A DNA stretch of 64,000 nt from Burkholderiales bacterium. GTDB taxonomy: Bacteria > Pseudomonadota > Gammaproteobacteria > Burkholderiales > Burkholderiaceae_A. Below the pieces are notes generated by a model. It saw only the letters and a program-made list of their open reading frames with translations, was not told the origin of the DNA and did no database searches. Location: contig JAIXOP010000002.1 of assembly GCA_027486725.1 (NCBI GenBank), forward strand, positions 1-64,000, read 5' to 3'. Shown piece by piece: positions 43,638 to 53,990 of this stretch (positions within the stretch are counted from its first letter, which is position 1; each line of letters starts with the position of its first letter). Position numbers and translations under genes: made by a program.

Positions 43638-45813
43638 TGTCGCGCTGGCGCAGTTGGCGCCACCCGCCGATGCGGTGCTGCGCGGTGTTCAGGTCGAGGC
43701 AGCACCCATCACCGAGACCGAGGAGCGGCGTTTTTCCAGCCTGACGCGCGCGATCTATGGGCGCGAGGAGCTGGACCGCTTTGGCGATGAGCCTGTGACG
43801 GAGGTGCTCAAGCGCCTGCCTGGAGTCTCTTTGGCGGCCGGACGGGGTGGGGCCCCCCGCCTGCGTGGTCTGGGGGGTGCCTACACGCAGGTGCTCATCA
43901 ATGGTGAGCCAGTTCCTCGGGGCTTTGCCCTCGACAATCTCAGCGCCGACCAAATCGCCCGCATCGAGGTCCTCCGATCGCCGTCGGCCGAGTTCAGCAC
44001 CCAGGCGGTGGCCGGAACCCTGAACCTCGTTTTGGATGAAGGAGTTCGGCTTGAGCCGATGTCCGGCAATGTGTCTGTGGCCATCGAGAATGGCCGAGTG
44101 TCTCCCGGCCTCGGTCTGCGAATTCCTCTGGAGGGTGAACGATTTGCAGGCAGCATTCGACTCGGGGTGCGGGCCCGCGACGCGCTCGATGAGACGGTGC
44201 GCAAGACCATGGCCCGCGATTCGTCTGGCAGCCCCACGCGGGATGATGCACAGACCGAGCGGCTGCAGTCCGAGCGGGTCAGCACCTTTGCAGGGGCCAC
44301 CCTCAAGCTGCGAGAGCCGGGGAGCATATTGCGGGGTGGTCGCCTAACCATCGATCCGTTTGTTCTGGATTCTCGCGGTTCATCGCGCACCGACATCGCC
44401 CTCACGCCATCATCGGCGGGTGGTTTGGCCAACACATCGAGCCCCTTCGCATCGCAGTTGGCCAACACGGAGACTCGGTTTCAGCTGGCCCGCTTTCAGT
44501 GGAACCTGGGCGTGCCCCTCAGTCCACAGCACAACCTCGATGTCTCCGGAAGCCTGCGCGCAACGGAAGGACGCAGCGACACCGATCTGCGCACCGTGGG
44601 ATTGGATGGAAGCTCTCAATTGCGCAACTTCAACTCTCGATCGAGTGGCCTGGGTCTGAACCTCAAGCCCAAGTGGACTCTGCGCCAGGACGAGGTGCAG
44701 AGACTGGTGTATGGACTCGAGATCGATGCGGCCAACAGCCGGGATGTTCGGCGAGCCAACGATGACGGGCAGGGGGTGGGAGCTGCCTCTCAGCGCTTCG
44801 AGGGCGTCAGTCTTTTGACGGCGGGCTTTGTGCAGTGGGAGAGCGACCTCACGCCACAGCTGGGGCTTGCCCCCGGGATCCGGGTGGAGCGAGTGGCGCA
44901 GGATGTCAAAACCCAAGAGGTGGGGGCAGGCAATGTGGCGCAGGTGATCAGCCCCATCTTCAATGCGGTACTTCGGCTGGATCCCGAGGCCAAGGATCAA
45001 TTTCGATTGGGGCTTTCGAGAACCTACAAGGCCCCGAGTCTGGCGGAACTCAATCCCACGGTGGGCCTGTCCACGGAGGGCCGCCTGGACCAGACCAACA
45101 GCGCGTTGCAGCCCGACAGCCAGGGCAACCCAGACCTTCGTCCGGAGTTGGCCTGGGGTTTGGACCTTGCTTTCGAACACTATCTCCCGACCGATGGCAT
45201 TCTGACCGCGAGCGTCTTCTACCGGCAGATCGACGATGTCATTCTGCAGAACACCCGCCTTCAAACGGTGTCGTACAGCACAGCCCCACGATTCGTTCGA
45301 CGTCCCGAGAATTTTGGCGATGCGCAGACCTATGGGCTTGAGCTTGAGGCAAAGCTCAAAGGCAAAGACCTGGCATTCATTCCGGGACTCGTTGCTGCGG
45401 TTCCGGGGATCGAGCTTCGATCAACGGTGAGTCGCCAAGAAAGCCGCGTGGATCGGATTCCTGGGCCCAACAACCGACTGGCGGATCAGCCCAAGAGCAG
45501 CATTGGCCTGGGTCTTGACCTTCCGATTCCCCAGAGCCGCTGGAAATTCGGTGCGAACTTCAGCCTGACTCCCCCAACAGATCTGCAGAGGCCCAACAAC
45601 GAGTTTCAACGGCAGGGGATTCGGCGCGTCTCGGAGTTGACCGCACAATATCGGTGGTCGTCTCAGCTGAGCCTTCGGTTTTCGGTGGCGCAGCTGCTGC
45701 CCTCGGATGAGGAGAGCCTGCGCCGACGGTCCGATGTCTCTGGCAGCGTGGAGGAGGCTTCGGTCACCGCAGCCCAGCGGGTCTTCCGAGTCCAGCTCGA
45801 TGCGAAGTTTTAA
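43498..45813 (+). CDS. TonB-dependent outer-membrane receptor
   Basis: The plug domain is clear: FGDEPVTEVLKRLPGVSLAAGRGGAPRLRGLGGAYTQVLINGEPVPRGF and IEVLRSPSAEFSTQAVAGTLNLVL. A long beta-barrel follows and ends in Phe (RVFRVQLDAKF). The ligand is unknown. The N-terminus is doubtful: the signal-like region (IRALAWAIGWQLPTSVALAQ) lies inside the end of the acyltransferase gene. The nearest ATG (43498) makes a 48-residue leader; a TTG at 43540 is also possible. The long overlap with the acyltransferase is unusual. Length from ATG 43498 is 771 residues. Confidence 0.82.
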   Translation: MRTIPRRERASIVGLAASGRPRTVESPTSWPSIRALAWAIGWQLPTSVALAQLAPPADAVLRGVQVEAAPITETEERRFSSLTRAIYGREELDRFGDEPVTEVLKRLPGVSLAAGRGGAPRLRGLGGAYTQVLINGEPVPRGFALDNLSADQIARIEVLRSPSAEFSTQAVAGTLNLVLDEGVRLEPMSGNVSVAIENGRVSPGLGLRIPLEGERFAGSIRLGVRARDALDETVRKTMARDSSGSPTRDDAQTERLQSERVSTFAGATLKLREPGSILRGGRLTIDPFVLDSRGSSRTDIALTPSSAGGLANTSSPFASQLANTETRFQLARFQWNLGVPLSPQHNLDVSGSLRATEGRSDTDLRTVGLDGSSQLRNFNSRSSGLGLNLKPKWTLRQDEVQRLVYGLEIDAANSRDVRRANDDGQGVGAASQRFEGVSLLTAGFVQWESDLTPQLGLAPGIRVERVAQDVKTQEVGAGNVAQVISPIFNAVLRLDPEAKDQFRLGLSRTYKAPSLAELNPTVGLSTEGRLDQTNSALQPDSQGNPDLRPELAWGLDLAFEHYLPTDGILTASVFYRQIDDVILQNTRLQTVSYSTAPRFVRRPENFGDAQTYGLELEAKLKGKDLAFIPGLVAAVPGIELRSTVSRQESRVDRIPGPNNRLADQPKSSIGLGLDLPIPQSRWKFGANFSLTPPTDLQRPNNEFQRQGIRRVSELTAQYRWSSQLSLRFSVAQLLPSDEESLRRRSDVSGSVEEASVTAAQRVFRVQLDAKF

Positions 45814-45839
45814 GGATTGCCTTTCCCCTGGGAGTTCTC

Positions 45840-47132
45840 ATGCCGATGGCTGATGTGTTGGTGCTGGTCCTGCTGGTCTTGATTCTGGCGGTGGCAGGTC
45901 TGATCTATCTTCGAATTGAGAATCACGGAGAGCGCCGTCGCAGCGACGATGCACAGGCCCGTGAGGAATCGGCACGGGCGCGACAGGAGCAGGCCTCGCA
46001 TGCTCTGGCCATGCGTCAGGAACTCTCTGCGCAGGCGCAGGCACAGCGGCAGGAGCAGGCCAGTCAGGCGCAGTCCTTGCGTCAGGAGGTTTTGGCGAGC
46101 ATTCAGCAATCGCAGCAGAGTCTTCAGACCCTGCGCGATGCAGTGGAGCAACGACTCGATCAGCTGCGGCGCGAGAACGTGGAGAAGCTGGAGAAAATCC
46201 GGCACACCGTGGACGAGCAGCTGCAAGGCACGCTCGAGAAGCGCCTGGGCGAATCCTTCAAGCAGGTCACCGAGCAACTGCAGCAGGTCTACCAGGGTCT
46301 GGGCGAGATGCGTAACCTGGCCAGTGGGGTTGGAGACCTCAAACGGGTCTTGACCAATGTGAAGACGCGCGGCACCTGGGGGGAGGTCCAGCTCGGCAGC
46401 CTGCTCGAGCAGGTGCTGACTCCGGAGCAATATCTTCGCGACGCACAGCCCAAGCCGGGCTCGGCCGAGCGGGTGGAATTTGCCATTCGACTCCCCGGCC
46501 GTGGGGAGGCCGGTGACAGCAGCGAGGTGCTTCTGCCGGTCGATGCCAAATTCCCGCAGGAGGACTACGAGCGGCTGTTGCAGGCGGCCGACCGTGCCGA
46601 TGCGGAGGGTGTGGAGACCGCCGCCAAAGCACTTGAGGCCCGAATCAAGGCCAGTGCGCGGGATATCCGCGATAAGTACATCTGCCCCCCCCACACCACC
46701 GACTTTGCCATTTTGTTCCTGCCCACCGAGGGGCTCTATGCCGAAGTCCTGCGACGCCCAGGCATGGTCGACAGCGTTCAGCGGGACTACCGCGTCACGC
46801 TCGCAGGGCCAACCACCCTTGCAGCAACGCTCAATGCCTTGCAGATGGGCTTTCGGACCTTGGCCATCCAGAAGCGGTCGAGTGAGGTCTGGCAGGTGCT
46901 CGAGGCCGTCAAGACCGAATTTGGAAAATTCGAGGCAGCGATGGACAAGGTGCAAAAAAAGCTTCAGGAGGCCAGCTCGAGCATTGATCAGATTGGGATT
47001 CGCCGGCGAGCAATTGATCGTTCTCTGCGCACCGTTGGGACGCTGCCCGAGGCCGACTCCGCGGCACTCTTGGGCCTCGATCGCCCCGATCTATTGAACG
47101 ATGACGGGCCCGACGAGGGGCAGGGCGATTGA
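45840..47132 (+). CDS. rmuC: DNA recombination protein RmuC
   Basis: The 430-residue protein has an N-terminal membrane anchor (about residues 5-25) and a long Gln/Arg-rich coiled coil (about 30-160). A RmuC nuclease-like domain follows (TRGTWGEVQLGSLLEQVL, LPVDAKFPQEDYERL, YICPPHTTDFAILFLPTEGLYAEVLR). RmuC limits inversions at short inverted repeats in E. coli. Its stop overlaps the next ATG by one base (TGATG). Confidence 0.94.
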   Translation: MPMADVLVLVLLVLILAVAGLIYLRIENHGERRRSDDAQAREESARARQEQASHALAMRQELSAQAQAQRQEQASQAQSLRQEVLASIQQSQQSLQTLRDAVEQRLDQLRRENVEKLEKIRHTVDEQLQGTLEKRLGESFKQVTEQLQQVYQGLGEMRNLASGVGDLKRVLTNVKTRGTWGEVQLGSLLEQVLTPEQYLRDAQPKPGSAERVEFAIRLPGRGEAGDSSEVLLPVDAKFPQEDYERLLQAADRADAEGVETAAKALEARIKASARDIRDKYICPPHTTDFAILFLPTEGLYAEVLRRPGMVDSVQRDYRVTLAGPTTLAATLNALQMGFRTLAIQKRSSEVWQVLEAVKTEFGKFEAAMDKVQKKLQEASSSIDQIGIRRRAIDRSLRTVGTLPEADSAALLGLDRPDLLNDDGPDEGQGD

Positions 47133-48046
47133 TGGAGGCCTCGCGCTGGCGCCCTCTGCACTCGGCCATCGCGGCGTCGATCCGTTCTTCTCTCGGTGGT
47201 CCGGCGTCCCCGGAGCTCTTTCTGGTTCCCGAGGGTGACCCAGGGCTCTATGGTCCCGATTCGCTGGTGTGGAAGGTGCATGCCGAATTCCTGCCCATGA
47301 TGGTCGGGGGATTGTCGTCCTTGATTCTGCAGGCCTTGCACCCGAGGGCACTCGCTGGAGTCTGGGACCACTCGAGCTTTCGAACGGATCTGATGGGCCG
47401 CCTGGGCCGCACCGCGCGGTTCGTCGCGATCGCGAGCTTTGGCCCCACCTCGGTGGTCAATGAGGCCATGGCGCGGGTCCGCTCGATTCACGAGCAGGTC
47501 CGGGGTGTGGATGAGTTTGGCGTCCCCTACGAGGCCAACGACCCATCTCTGCTGGAGTGGGTTCAGCTCACCGAGACCCGAAGTTTTTGGAGTGCCTGGC
47601 AGTGGATGGGAATTGCTGATTCGAGATGGTCGGCGGACATCTATGCCGAAGAGATGCGTCGGCAGGGCATGGCCCTGGGCTGCAACGAATCTCTGCCCTC
47701 GACATGGCAAGGCCTAGAGTTGCGGCTTGCAGAGCGTGTGGGTGAACTGCGCTGCACCGCACGAACACGCGAGGTCATCCGCATCTTGGAGGACTTTCCG
47801 GTGCCTCTGCACCAACGACTGCTGTACACGGCGATGCAGAGCGCAGCCTTCGAGATTCTTCCGGATTGGGCCCTGCGGCAGCTCGGTCGGCCCAGAGCCG
47901 CGCAGTGGGAGGTGATGGCCCTGAAGGCGGTGCTGCGCAGCAGCCACGCCCTTCTCAGCACTGCACTCTGGCCGGGCAGTGTTGCCGAGATGTCGCATCG
48001 GCGCATGGGGCTGACTTGCCCCGAGCGGCCTGTCGTGGGTGCTTAG
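47132..48046 (+). CDS. MpaB/latex-clearing-type oxygenase family protein (DUF2236)
   Basis: The 304-residue protein matches the oxygenase MpaB family: PDSLVWKVHAEFLPMMVGGLSSLILQALHPRALAGVWDHSSF and RTARFVAIASFGPTSVVNEAMARVRSIH, with the conserved histidines. Family members include heme-binding rubber oxygenase-like enzymes. The substrate is unknown. ATG 47132 shares its A with the rmuC TGA; a TTG one codon earlier also exists. The stop overlaps the convergent OYE stop in TTAG (48043-48046). Confidence 0.85.
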   Translation: MEASRWRPLHSAIAASIRSSLGGPASPELFLVPEGDPGLYGPDSLVWKVHAEFLPMMVGGLSSLILQALHPRALAGVWDHSSFRTDLMGRLGRTARFVAIASFGPTSVVNEAMARVRSIHEQVRGVDEFGVPYEANDPSLLEWVQLTETRSFWSAWQWMGIADSRWSADIYAEEMRRQGMALGCNESLPSTWQGLELRLAERVGELRCTARTREVIRILEDFPVPLHQRLLYTAMQSAAFEILPDWALRQLGRPRAAQWEVMALKAVLRSSHALLSTALWPGSVAEMSHRRMGLTCPERPVVGA

Positions 48047-49278
48047 CCCGCAGCGCGAGCCCGCTTCACACTCCGCCGACCGGCAAGGCCATGGACCAGG
48101 GTCTTGGCCAGCGACATCCAGGCCCCCTCGTGCGGCCGTGTTGCACGGCCCTCGCCGATCCGTCGCAGCTGCAGCGCGTACCAAGAGATTTCCAGAATGC
48201 CGGCATTGTCGATGGCTCCCACTCCGGTACGGATGGGCCGGACCGACGCCGGGCTGGCTTTGCCCTGAAGGAGGTGCCGTGGCGCATCGGGGTCGATGGC
48301 CATGAGCCGTGCAATGCCCACGATGTCCAGCGCGCCCGAGTCCAGCGCAGCATTCATGCCTGCAGGGCTTCGGAAGCCTCCGGTGACCGCCAAGGGAACA
48401 GAGGTTTTGCCGCGAACCTTTTCTGCGAACTCCAAGAAGTAGGCCTCGCGCGCAGCGGTGCTGGCCTTGGCAGGGACAGCACCCGTCATGACCGGGGCCT
48501 CGTAGGTTCCGCCCGACACCTCGATTAAATCCATGCCGGCCTCGGCCAAGGCAGCGATGGTGCCCATGGACTCCTCTTCGGACAGGCCGCCGCGTTGGAA
48601 GTCGGCGGAATTGAGTTTGATGCCCACGGGGAAGGCGGGCCCCACCTCGGCGCGGATGGCCCGGTAGACCTCGAGCACAAAGCGTCGCCGGTTCTCGGGG
48701 CTACCGCCCCAGGCATCGGTGCGTTGGTTGTGGTGGGGCGAGAGAAACTGGCTCACCAGGTAGCCGTGGGCCCCATGGATCTGAACACCATGAAACCCTG
48801 CCTTCTTGCAGATGCGGGCCGCCTGCGCGAAGCGGCGGATGATGTCTTGGATTTCCGCTTCGGTGGCCGCCTCGGGGGTGGCAAACAGCGCCTGCATCTT
48901 GGGATGGAAGGGAACCGCAGATGGCGAGATGTTCCGCGGGTTGAGACCTTTGGGGGCCTGCTTGCCTGGGTGGTTGAGCTGCACCCAGATCTGCGTGCCC
49001 GATGGCGCGGCAGCCGCCCAGGCCTTCAGCATGTCGAGGTCGCGTTCATCCTCGATCACCACATTTCCGGGCTCGCCCAGCGCATGTCGATCGATCATCA
49101 CATTGCCTGTGATGAGGAGGCCAATCCCCGATGATCCCCAGCGCTCGTAGAGCCGGATGAGCTCGGGGGTCGGCGCGAAATGGTCGTTGCCGAGGGTCTC
49201 GCTCATGGCGGACTTCATCAGTCGGTTCTGCAGAACGGTACCGCAGGGCAGCTGGATGGAGGAATTGATGTTGGTCAT
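48043..49278 (-). CDS. NADH:flavin oxidoreductase (old yellow enzyme family)
   Basis: The 411-residue TIM-barrel flavoprotein has LQNRLMKSAMSE near the N-terminus and WVQLNHPGKQAPKG. The catalytic/flavin segments FHGVQIHGAHGYLVSQFLSPHHNQRTDAWGG and VGIKLNSADF follow, as does VTGGFRSPAGMNAAL, typical of FMN-dependent ene-reductases. It probably reduces activated C=C bonds or quinone-like compounds; the substrate is unknown. Its start overlaps the acyltransferase stop by 4 bases, so the two are coupled. Confidence 0.9.
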   Translation of the reverse strand: MTNINSSIQLPCGTVLQNRLMKSAMSETLGNDHFAPTPELIRLYERWGSSGIGLLITGNVMIDRHALGEPGNVVIEDERDLDMLKAWAAAAPSGTQIWVQLNHPGKQAPKGLNPRNISPSAVPFHPKMQALFATPEAATEAEIQDIIRRFAQAARICKKAGFHGVQIHGAHGYLVSQFLSPHHNQRTDAWGGSPENRRRFVLEVYRAIRAEVGPAFPVGIKLNSADFQRGGLSEEESMGTIAALAEAGMDLIEVSGGTYEAPVMTGAVPAKASTAAREAYFLEFAEKVRGKTSVPLAVTGGFRSPAGMNAALDSGALDIVGIARLMAIDPDAPRHLLQGKASPASVRPIRTGVGAIDNAGILEISWYALQLRRIGEGRATRPHEGAWMSLAKTLVHGLAGRRSVKRARAAG

Positions 49279-50414
49279 GGCAGTCGGGGGGATCGGTGGG
49301 AGAAAGTGGCCAGGGGGTGGAGTGCTGCCAGGGATCGAAGGGCATGCCGCACCTTTTGGGACCCCCAGTGGTGGGGCACGGCAAGCATCGCGGATCCAAC
49401 CAGCACCAGCATGATGAAGCAAAACACCCACCCAACGGAATTTTCGGGCCGGTGCAGGGCGTGGCCCATCAGGCCCTGGACCGACGGGTGCAGCCAGAGG
49501 GCACTGACCAGCAGAATGACTGCGTAATGCCCCAGAAAGAATGCGTAGGATCGATCGCTGGCGCGTGCCACCAGGGTGCGCAGCCCTTCAGATAGAGCGG
49601 GGCCCCGCGGCAGACTCAGCAGCAGAGCACAGCCCAGAGCCCAGAAGGGCCGCACCTGCGGATCCACCACGGCCTGGTGGATCACCAGGGCGCTGAGGAC
49701 GGCCAGCCCACCGAGCGCCCAACGATGTCGCTGCTGCGCCATCGAGGCCAGTGCACCCGCGCCGTAGGCAAAAAAGAAGTAGGGCGCTGCCACATCCCCG
49801 CCGGGAATGTCTTGCCCCCAGACGAGCGAGATCGCTGCCAGTGCGGTGATTGCGAGCGGAAGTCGCATCGGAGACGAGGTGCCCAGAAGGCTGATGCAGC
49901 AGAGCACCGCAAAGAGCTGCAAGTCGATCGCCACATACCAGATGCCGGCCGAAACGGCGGGAATCGCGAGTATGTCTTGCAGCAGCGTGGCGTGGGCAAG
50001 CAGGACCGAGGCGCTGGGGAAGTCCGAGACCCAAGCCAGATCCAGGGCGGGCGAATGTAAGGTTTGCAGCGCCAGCTTGATCGCCACCACCATCAGGACT
50101 GCCAGCCAGAGCTCCGGCGCCAGGCGAATGTATCGGTCGCCCAGGGCACGGCCGATTCGGCCCAGGAACCCAGCCCCGGGCGCATCTCCGATCGACGATC
50201 GAACCAGCGATTGGCAGGTGAGGTAACCACCCATCACCAAGAAAAACTGCACCATGAATCGCGCATCGTCGGCGAACCAACCCAAGACCGCCAGTGCCCC
50301 GGCATCGAGCGCAGCGGGCAGCAAGGCGGCCCCCGGGAAGTAACTCACGATGTGGTGAAGGGCGATGGTGAGGGCGCCCAGGGTTTTGAGCGAATCAATG
50401 CGGACAGAGCGCAT
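49275..50414 (-). CDS. Acyltransferase-3 family membrane protein
   Basis: The 379-residue protein has about ten membrane helices and the acyltransferase-3 N-terminus RIDSLKTLGALTIALHHIVSYF. Later helices (GYLTCQSLVR, GIWYVAIDLQLFAVL, YAFFLGHYAVIL) also fit. These proteins move acetyl or other acyl groups onto surface glycans or lipids; the acceptor here is unknown. ATG 50414 is chosen; an upstream GTG or ATG would add a Pro/His-rich stretch. The gene overlaps the OYE start (ATGA). Confidence 0.85.
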   Translation of the reverse strand: MRSVRIDSLKTLGALTIALHHIVSYFPGAALLPAALDAGALAVLGWFADDARFMVQFFLVMGGYLTCQSLVRSSIGDAPGAGFLGRIGRALGDRYIRLAPELWLAVLMVVAIKLALQTLHSPALDLAWVSDFPSASVLLAHATLLQDILAIPAVSAGIWYVAIDLQLFAVLCCISLLGTSSPMRLPLAITALAAISLVWGQDIPGGDVAAPYFFFAYGAGALASMAQQRHRWALGGLAVLSALVIHQAVVDPQVRPFWALGCALLLSLPRGPALSEGLRTLVARASDRSYAFFLGHYAVILLVSALWLHPSVQGLMGHALHRPENSVGWVFCFIMLVLVGSAMLAVPHHWGSQKVRHALRSLAALHPLATFSHRSPRLP

Positions 50415-50419
50415 GGCGA

Positions 50420-50455
50420 GGGTGTGTGTGGGGGGCGGGTTGTGGTGGGGGAGGG
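50420..50455 (+). other. G-quadruplex-capable G-rich tract
   Basis: Five runs of three or more G occur with loops of at most seven bases (GGG at 50420, GGGGGG at 50430, GGG at 50437, GGGGG at 50447, GGG at 50453). They lie on the plus strand just upstream of the minus-strand acyltransferase start at 50414, on its template strand. Folding has not been shown. Confidence 0.5.
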
Positions 50456-50500
50456 CATCCACCGAGCATGGGAGAACGGGAGAGCGCCGCGCCCGCGAGT

Positions 50501-50530
50501 TTGACAGGGTCTGGATGGATTGAAGATCCT
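50501..50530 (+). promoter_or_regulatory. Candidate promoter for the CMD-like gene
   Basis: A perfect -35 TTGACA (50501-50506) is followed after 18 bases by GATCCT (50525-50530), a weak -10. The next gene starts 40 bases further on. This is a sequence match only. Confidence 0.35.
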
Positions 50531-50570
50531 ATCCCGCACGCCCCCACATTGGACAAACGAGGAGATCAAC

Positions 50571-50939
50571 ATGGGACAGCAAGATCGGGCCCGCGGCGAG
50601 AAGATTCGGCGCGAGGTGATGGGCAGTTCTTTTGTCGACAAGGCACTCCATGCAGCCAGCGACTATGAAATGCCGCTGCAGGAGCTGGTGATGGAGAACG
50701 CCTGGGGGGGAACATGGGCCCGAGACGACTTGCCGCGGTCCACCCGGAGTCTGGTGACGTTGGCGTTTCTCATTGGCCTGCGGGCCAGTGGGGAACTCAA
50801 AGGCCACATCCGCGGGGCTTTGAACAATGGCGCAACGCCCGAGGAAATCCGGGCAGTGATTCTGCACGCCAGCGCCTATGTGGGCTTCCCCGCCGCGCTG
50901 GAGGCCATGCGCGTCGCGAAGGAAGTGCTCGAGGCATAA
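50571..50939 (+). CDS. Carboxymuconolactone-decarboxylase-like protein
   Basis: The 122-residue all-helical protein fits the CMD family: REVMGSSFVDKAL, ARDDLPRSTRSLVTLAFLIGLRASGELKGHIRGALNNGATPEEIRAVILHASAYVGFPAALEA. The EELRAVI-type and HxxxYxGFP patterns mark gamma-CMD proteins rather than AhpD, which has a CxxC; none is visible here. The reaction is therefore either decarboxylation of carboxymuconolactone or unknown. No beta-ketoadipate genes are near. A GGAG ribosome site precedes ATG 50571. Confidence 0.85.
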   Translation: MGQQDRARGEKIRREVMGSSFVDKALHAASDYEMPLQELVMENAWGGTWARDDLPRSTRSLVTLAFLIGLRASGELKGHIRGALNNGATPEEIRAVILHASAYVGFPAALEAMRVAKEVLEA

Positions 50940-50973
50940 AAAAACCCCGGTGGCACCTGCGTGCCCCCGGGGT
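50938..50973 (-). terminator. Intrinsic terminator of katG (minus strand)
   Basis: A 12-bp stem (ACCCCGG and GGCAC paired with GTGCC and CCGGGGT, one mismatch, loop CTGC) lies downstream of the katG stop at 51021. On the minus strand it is followed by a T-run that corresponds to the A-run at 50938-50944. It lies immediately after the CMD stop codon on the other strand. Confidence 0.8.
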
Positions 50974-51020
50974 CTCCAGGATCATCCCCGTCGCTTGGGC
51001 GGCGAGGTTGGGCGGCCAGG

Positions 51021-53240
<2,220 letters not shown>

Positions 53241-53277
53241 CTAGGTTAATTGGCCAGCGATTCCCAATCCTTTTTTG

Positions 53278-53292
53278 CTATGGGCTGGATAG
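53278..53292. promoter_or_regulatory. Possible OxyR-type half site upstream of katG
   Basis: CTAT-N7-ATAG matches the central half of the OxyR tetramer consensus (ATAG-N7-CTAT-N7-ATAG-N7-CTAT). The outer quarters match poorly. The site overlaps the stop codon of the glycosylase gene and is about 98 bases from the katG start, so it could act at the katG promoter. Known biology: katG is commonly OxyR-controlled. Confidence 0.35.
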
Positions 53293-53961
53293 GTTCGGGG
53301 AAATCAGGGTTTGCCATAGGAGCCAGGTGGCGGTGCTCCGGTGAGGGGCCCAGCGCTGGCCATGATCGGCCACCCAACGGCTGCGTGCTGCGGGCCTCAG
53401 GGCATTCCAGGCCTCGCTGGCATCGGCCGACTGAGCAGGTGCAATCCAACGCCCAAAGGCCTGAAGAACGCCCCAGTCGCCGGCGGGGAGCACATCCGGT
53501 CGCAGCAGGGAAAACAGCAGGTACATCTCAGCGGTCCAGGGTCCAATCCCCGGAAGGGCAGTGAGCGTCTTGAGAACTGCCTCATCCGGCAGGGACTCCA
53601 GCCGAGAAAAGAAGTCGGGGTCCTGATGGCACTTCTGGGCCAACGCGTGGAGGTAGCGCGCTTTCTGGCCCGAGAGGCCGTGGCGGCGAAGGTCGTCGGC
53701 CGAGGTGGGGCAGAGGGCAAGGAGTCCCGAGGGGCTGAGCTCACCCGCGCTGCAGAGTCGGAGCCACAAGGAGTCGGCTGCTTTGACGGAGATCTGCTGC
53801 CCCACGATGGCGCGGGCCAGAGCAGGGAATCCGGTGCCCCGCGGGTCGTAGGGCGCCGGGGCCTTGGGGGTGCACAGTCGTTCGAAGAGCGGCTCAATCG
53901 AGCACAGGTGTGCGATGGCTGCGTTGTAGTTGCGGGAGTGTGGGGCGCTGAGGGATGGCAT
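53278..53961 (-). CDS. DNA-3-methyladenine glycosylase, AlkA-type
   Basis: The 227-residue HhH-GPD glycosylase excises alkylated bases. The helix-hairpin-helix motif is LTALPGIGPWTAEMYLLF and the catalytic Asp is in LPAGDWGVLQAFGR. GTGFPALARAIVGQQISVKAADSLW is the typical DNA-binding start. It lacks the AlkA N-terminal domain, consistent with the shorter bacterial MAG type. The divergent ArsR-ArsC gene starts 29 bases away. Confidence 0.9.
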   Translation of the reverse strand: MPSLSAPHSRNYNAAIAHLCSIEPLFERLCTPKAPAPYDPRGTGFPALARAIVGQQISVKAADSLWLRLCSAGELSPSGLLALCPTSADDLRRHGLSGQKARYLHALAQKCHQDPDFFSRLESLPDEAVLKTLTALPGIGPWTAEMYLLFSLLRPDVLPAGDWGVLQAFGRWIAPAQSADASEAWNALRPAARSRWVADHGQRWAPHRSTATWLLWQTLISPNLSSP

Positions 53962-53972
53962 GGGTGTTTCCC

Positions 53973-53988
53973 TTCGAATACCATCGAA
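53973..53988. promoter_or_regulatory. Candidate ArsR-type operator
   Basis: The inverted repeat TTCGA-N6-TCGAA lies directly upstream of the ArsR-ArsC fusion start (53991). ArsR operators in other bacteria contain TTCGAT-like palindromes, so autoregulation is plausible. Binding is inferred. Confidence 0.45.
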
Positions 53989-53990
53989 TT

